64,000 nt of DNA from Hymenobacter sp. UV11 (GTDB taxonomy: Bacteria > Bacteroidota > Bacteroidia > Cytophagales > Hymenobacteraceae): NCBI RefSeq assembly GCF_004684095.1, contig NZ_SRII01000009.1, positions 1 through 64,000 on the forward strand. The letters run 5' to 3'. The position numbers and the translations under genes are program-made. The notes under the pieces are model-generated. The model searched no databases and was not told where the DNA came from. It saw nothing but the letters and a program-made list of their open reading frames with translations. Every line of letters starts with the position of its first letter. The stretch's first letter is position 1. Positions 61,145 to 64,000 of the stretch are shown piece by piece.

Positions 61145-61259
61145 AAGAACGTCATTCCGAGCTTGCCGAGGAATCTTGCTCGCGCCGTTGTGAGTAGTAA
61201 CCTAACGACTCGGGCAAGATGCTTCGACAAGCGGACGCCAGATGAGCATGACGTTCTTT
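61145..61259. repeat. Chimeric family A palindromic repeat
   Basis: Left arm is of the CCGAGGAATCT subtype (as 8123), right arm of the GATGCTTCGACAAGC subtype (as 3193), with GGACGCCAGATG interrupting the right arm near 61233. The arms therefore pair only partly. Confidence 0.85.
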
Positions 61260-61267
61260 TAGTATTC

Positions 61268-62095
61268 TTACTGCTGACTATCACTCAAAACAGCCTTCAT
61301 CAACGCCGTGAGGCGCGGCTCGGCCAGGGCCGCCGCCGCCAATATATCACTAATAACGACCGGCTTGAGCTGGCCGGGGTAGCACAGGTCGGTGATGACC
61401 GACACGGCCAGCACCGGCAGGCCCAGGTGTCGCGCCGCGATTACCTCGGGCACGGTGCTCATGCCCACCGCATCGGCCCCGATGGTACGCAAGTAGCGGT
61501 ACTCGGCGGGCGTTTCGAGCATAGGGCCGGGCACGGCCACGTACACGCCGCGCTGCGTGGTGCTACCCTGCCCCAGCGCCTCGGCCGCCGCACGGGCGCG
61601 GGCCAGCAGGCCGGCATCGTAGGGCGCGTGCATGTCGGGGAAGCGCGGGCCCAGCTCATCCAGGTTGGGGCCGATGAGCGGGTTGCCGGGCAGTAAGTTG
61701 ATGTGGTCGTCAATCAGCATCAGGTCGGCGATGGCAAACTCGGGGTTCAGCCCGCCGGCCGCGTTGCTCACGAATAATTGCGTGATGCCCAGCAGCTTCA
61801 GCACCCGCACGGGCAGCACTATCTGCTGCATCGAGTAGCCCTCGTAGTAGTGGAAGCGACCTTGCAGCACGGCTACTTTCTGCCCATTCAGGGTGCCCAG
61901 CAGCAGACGTCCGGCATGGCTCTCCACGGTGCTCACCGGGAAATTGGGAATGTCAGCGTAGCTGATTTCGTACTCGACTTCGACCTCCCTGGCCAGCGCG
62001 CCCAGGCCCGTGCCGAGGATGATGCCGGTAGTGGGCTGAAAATGATTGGACTGGGCCTGAATGTAGGCGACGGCTTCCTGAATGGGCTGTTGCAA
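61268..62095 (-). CDS. punA: Purine-nucleoside phosphorylase (trimeric type)
   Basis: A 275-residue enzyme from TTG 62095 (QQPIQEAVAYI): ILGTGLGALAREV, PVSTVESHAGRLLLGTLNG, GRFHYYEGYSMQQIVLPVRVLKLLGI, LFVSNAAGGLNPEF, and ETPAEYRYLRTIGADAVGMSTVPEVIAAR. Phosphorolyses guanosine/inosine for purine salvage. Start uses TTG since no ATG is close. Confidence 0.93.
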   Translation of the reverse strand: MQQPIQEAVAYIQAQSNHFQPTTGIILGTGLGALAREVEVEYEISYADIPNFPVSTVESHAGRLLLGTLNGQKVAVLQGRFHYYEGYSMQQIVLPVRVLKLLGITQLFVSNAAGGLNPEFAIADLMLIDDHINLLPGNPLIGPNLDELGPRFPDMHAPYDAGLLARARAAAEALGQGSTTQRGVYVAVPGPMLETPAEYRYLRTIGADAVGMSTVPEVIAARHLGLPVLAVSVITDLCYPGQLKPVVISDILAAAALAEPRLTALMKAVLSDSQQ

Positions 62096-62198
62096 CGAAT
62101 GGAGTGATTGAAGTATCTATTAACTGCTGCAAAGAAAGCAGTAGCGGCGCTTATCTTGCTCGCACACTCAACTTCTCCTCTTTTTTTCCTACCCCCCT

Positions 62199-62744
62199 AT
62201 GAAACAACTTTTTCTCCTTGCCGCGCTATCCAGCGCAACCAACGCCTGGGCCCAAGCACCAGTTACCACTGTTATATCGGTCGGCACGTTTGGCCTGGCA
62301 CCCAATGCCGGCCTTCAGTTAGAGCATCGGCTGACACGCCATTTTTCACTTGGCTTACAAGGCACCCGCTATTTCGGCAACGACTACCCCGGCTACCAGG
62401 CAGCCTTGCTGGGGCGCTACTACTTCGGGCCGATGGCGCCCACTGGTTTTTATGCACAAGCGCAGGTTGGTGTTTTTCAACACACGGGGCAGATTCAAGC
62501 TTACTATCCCGACCGGGTTTTCCCGCCCAGCGACGTGCGGCTGGGTGGCTCAGGCGGCGGTCTGGGGCTCGGCTACCAGTTGCTGCTGGGGCAGCACCTA
62601 GCGCTGAATGCCGGCTTGGGCCTGAAATTTTACCATATTCGCAGCTTAGGCATGTGCGACTGTAGCTACGTAGGCAACTGGTATGCCACCGGCCAGCCTG
62701 GCTCGCTGCTTGATGGCCAACTCAACATCGGCTACGCCTTCTAA
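62199..62744 (+). CDS. Outer-membrane beta-barrel-like protein
   Basis: A 181-residue protein with a signal peptide (KQLFLLAALSSATNAWAQ) and alternating aromatic/hydrophobic strands with Tyr-rich turns (LEHRLTRHFSLGLQGTRYF, GLGLGYQLLLGQHLALNAGLG), ending in Phe (NIGYAF), the usual sign of a small barrel. The family is not recognised. Followed by a terminator. Confidence 0.7.
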   Translation: MKQLFLLAALSSATNAWAQAPVTTVISVGTFGLAPNAGLQLEHRLTRHFSLGLQGTRYFGNDYPGYQAALLGRYYFGPMAPTGFYAQAQVGVFQHTGQIQAYYPDRVFPPSDVRLGGSGGGLGLGYQLLLGQHLALNAGLGLKFYHIRSLGMCDCSYVGNWYATGQPGSLLDGQLNIGYAF

Positions 62745-62761
62745 GTAATCGATGGCTGCAT

Positions 62762-62804
62762 AAAAAAAGGAGCGTCAGGCTACCCGCCTGACGCTCCTTT
62801 TTTT
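62762..62804. terminator. Bidirectional terminator
   Basis: Perfect 19-bp stem AAAAAAAGGAGCGTCAGGC / complement with loop TACCC; T-run at both ends. It serves the barrel gene and the aminopeptidase gene. Confidence 0.95.
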
Positions 62805-62808
62805 ATCC

Positions 62809-64000
62809 TTACTGCACCGCCAGCTGGTCGTTGCGCGGGTCGGCGTCTAGGTACAAGCCGTGGTCGAAGGCGACCAGCTTCACGGCTTTGGCGGGGGGTA
62901 AGACGATGGTGGCCTGCTGCTGGTTGGCGCGCCACAGCTCGGGCGAGCGGTGCAGGGTTTCGGTGCTGCCGTCGGCGTAGGTCACGCGCAGGTCCACGGG
63001 CACCGCGAAGCCGCCCACGTTCTGGATAGTGATGGCGGTGCCCTGGGCCGTTCGGTCGGCTTTAGTCAAGGCTAGGTCGATGTAGCCGTTGGTAAAGAAC
63101 CAGTTGTGGAAAAACCACGTCAAATCCTGGCCCGAGGCGCTGCTCATCGAGTTGAAGTAATCCCACGGAATGGGATGCTTGCCGTGCCAGCGGTCCATGT
63201 AGGCATGCAGGCTTTTCTTGAACAGCTCATCACCGAGCATATCCTTGAGCGCCAGGTAGCTGAGCGAGGCCTTGCCATACGAGTTGTTGCCGTAGCCCGA
63301 CCGCAGCTCGCTGCTGGGCGTGATGACGGGCAGGTCCTCGGCCGTGCTGGGGTCGTGAATCCAGCGCGTGACCCGAAACTTACGGTAGAACTCGTCGGCC
63401 GCTTTCTCCCCATTCTCGACCCGCCCGATGAGCAACTCAAACGTGGTGGCCCAGCCCTCATCCATGAAGGCGTAGCGGCTCTCGTTGATGCCCATGTAGA
63501 ACGGAAAGTAGGTGTGGGCAATCTCGTGGTCCTGCACCAGCTGCGCAAATTGCAGGTCCTTTTCGGGGCTGTCGTTCACCATCATCGGGTATTCCATGTC
63601 GGCAAAGCCCTGGAAGACCGTCATCTTAGGGAAGGGGTAGGGCACGCCCGGCCAGTTGCGCGAAAACCAGCTCAGCGCGTTCTGGCTGAACTTCACCGAC
63701 GAGTGAAAGTCGGCCGTAGAATCGGCAAAGGCGGCCTGCACGCTGGCCCGGCGCTTGGTGGCGGGGTCCACCACCACGCTGGCGGCGTCCCACACGTAGT
63801 GGTCGCTCAGGCCCAGCGTCACGTCCGAAATGTCGCGGGCCGTCCACACCCAGGTGTTGAGCGGCCGCTGGGTCGTGATGGCTTTTTTGGCTAAATCAGC
63901 GGCCGTGGCAATGTGCATTACTGCCTCGCTGGTCATCGATTTTTCGAGCCGCTTGGCGTAGGTGGGCTGCAAAACCTGCTTAGCGTTTTGCAGCGTGCCG
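62809..64000 (-). CDS. M1-family zinc aminopeptidase, C-terminal part (runs off the window)
   Basis: The minus-strand frame is open to the window edge, giving about 396 residues of a longer protein. The motif HEIAH is followed by exactly 18 residues and then EGWATTFE, the HExxH-x18-E signature of M1 metallopeptidases. Further on, YGNNSYGKASLSYLALKDMLG and PWDYFNSMSSASGQDLTWFF lie in the helical domain. Normal M1 enzymes of this group have several hundred more N-terminal residues, which lie beyond 64000. Confidence 0.9.
   Translation of the reverse strand, partial: GTLQNAKQVLQPTYAKRLEKSMTSEAVMHIATAADLAKKAITTQRPLNTWVWTARDISDVTLGLSDHYVWDAASVVVDPATKRRASVQAAFADSTADFHSSVKFSQNALSWFSRNWPGVPYPFPKMTVFQGFADMEYPMMVNDSPEKDLQFAQLVQDHEIAHTYFPFYMGINESRYAFMDEGWATTFELLIGRVENGEKAADEFYRKFRVTRWIHDPSTAEDLPVITPSSELRSGYGNNSYGKASLSYLALKDMLGDELFKKSLHAYMDRWHGKHPIPWDYFNSMSSASGQDLTWFFHNWFFTNGYIDLALTKADRTAQGTAITIQNVGGFAVPVDLRVTYADGSTETLHRSPELWRANQQQATIVLPPAKAVKLVAFDHGLYLDADPRNDQLAVQ

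Noticed and set aside
1..64000. Defence system, prophage, plasmid or secondary-metabolite cluster
   Set aside because: No restriction-modification, toxin-antitoxin, Cas, integrase, phage structural or assembly-line genes seen; the only mobile DNA is the ISAs1 edge, the MITE-like element and the palindromic repeats.

Overview
The window is a high-GC chromosomal segment from a Bacteroidota bacterium, most likely Hymenobacter or a close relative. The grounds are: the gliding-motility transporter genes gldA/gldF/gldG, a TonB receptor paired with a DUF4249 lipoprotein, several families typical of the phylum (DUF4296, DUF4369, GIN/DUF2807), start codons without Shine-Dalgarno sequences, and TAnnTTTG-type -7 promoter boxes. 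The genus is inference; the phylum is well supported.

Layout. 1-0.15 kb: edge of an ISAs1-type insertion sequence. 0.2-8.1 kb: mostly plus-strand genes (polyprenol-phosphate glycosyltransferase, TerC, EgtD, MATE pump, DUF922, CsaA, a DUF58/BatD-like pair). 8.2-16.2 kb: sirtuin, then mostly minus-strand genes (TIGR02117, methyltransferase, aldo/keto reductase, EamA transporter, a frameshifted small secreted protein, aconitase). 16.3-26.3 kb: TlpA-like lipoprotein, M48 protease, gldA-gldF-gldG, two SDRs, GIN-domain protein. 26.3-30.1 kb: MlaE/MlaF lipid transporter, geranylgeranyl-reductase-type oxidoreductase, FabG. 30.1-36.2 kb: a cluster of broken genes (a YiiX-like hydrolase with a stop codon, a response-regulator remnant, a HAD gene split by a 175-bp MITE-like element) around a VWA membrane protein, then RluE-type pseudouridine synthase and a hydrolase. 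36.3-45.0 kb: CzcCBA-type metal efflux operon with its two-component system; between them lie two arrays of four 11-bp direct repeats that look like the regulator's binding sites. 45.1-52.5 kb: EtfBA, DUF151 nuclease-like protein, aminotransferase, b-type cytochrome, TetR regulator, BLUF photoreceptor. 52.8-64 kb: tRNA-Ser(GGA), asparaginase, TatD, GNAT, glycosyltransferase, polysaccharide deacetylase, thioredoxin, TonB receptor + DUF4249, purine nucleoside phosphorylase, beta-barrel protein, and an M1 aminopeptidase cut by the window end.

The content is largely ordinary core genome, and I see no defence island, prophage or biosynthetic cluster. The striking feature is non-coding: at least ten kinds of palindromic or tandem repeat are scattered between genes and in places inside genes (a signal peptide, a deacetylase, the end of the sirtuin gene), some sit inside the gld and czc operons, one is a precise transposition scar with a target duplication, and a short CTACCC/GGGTAG word is strongly over-used in both coding and non-coding DNA.
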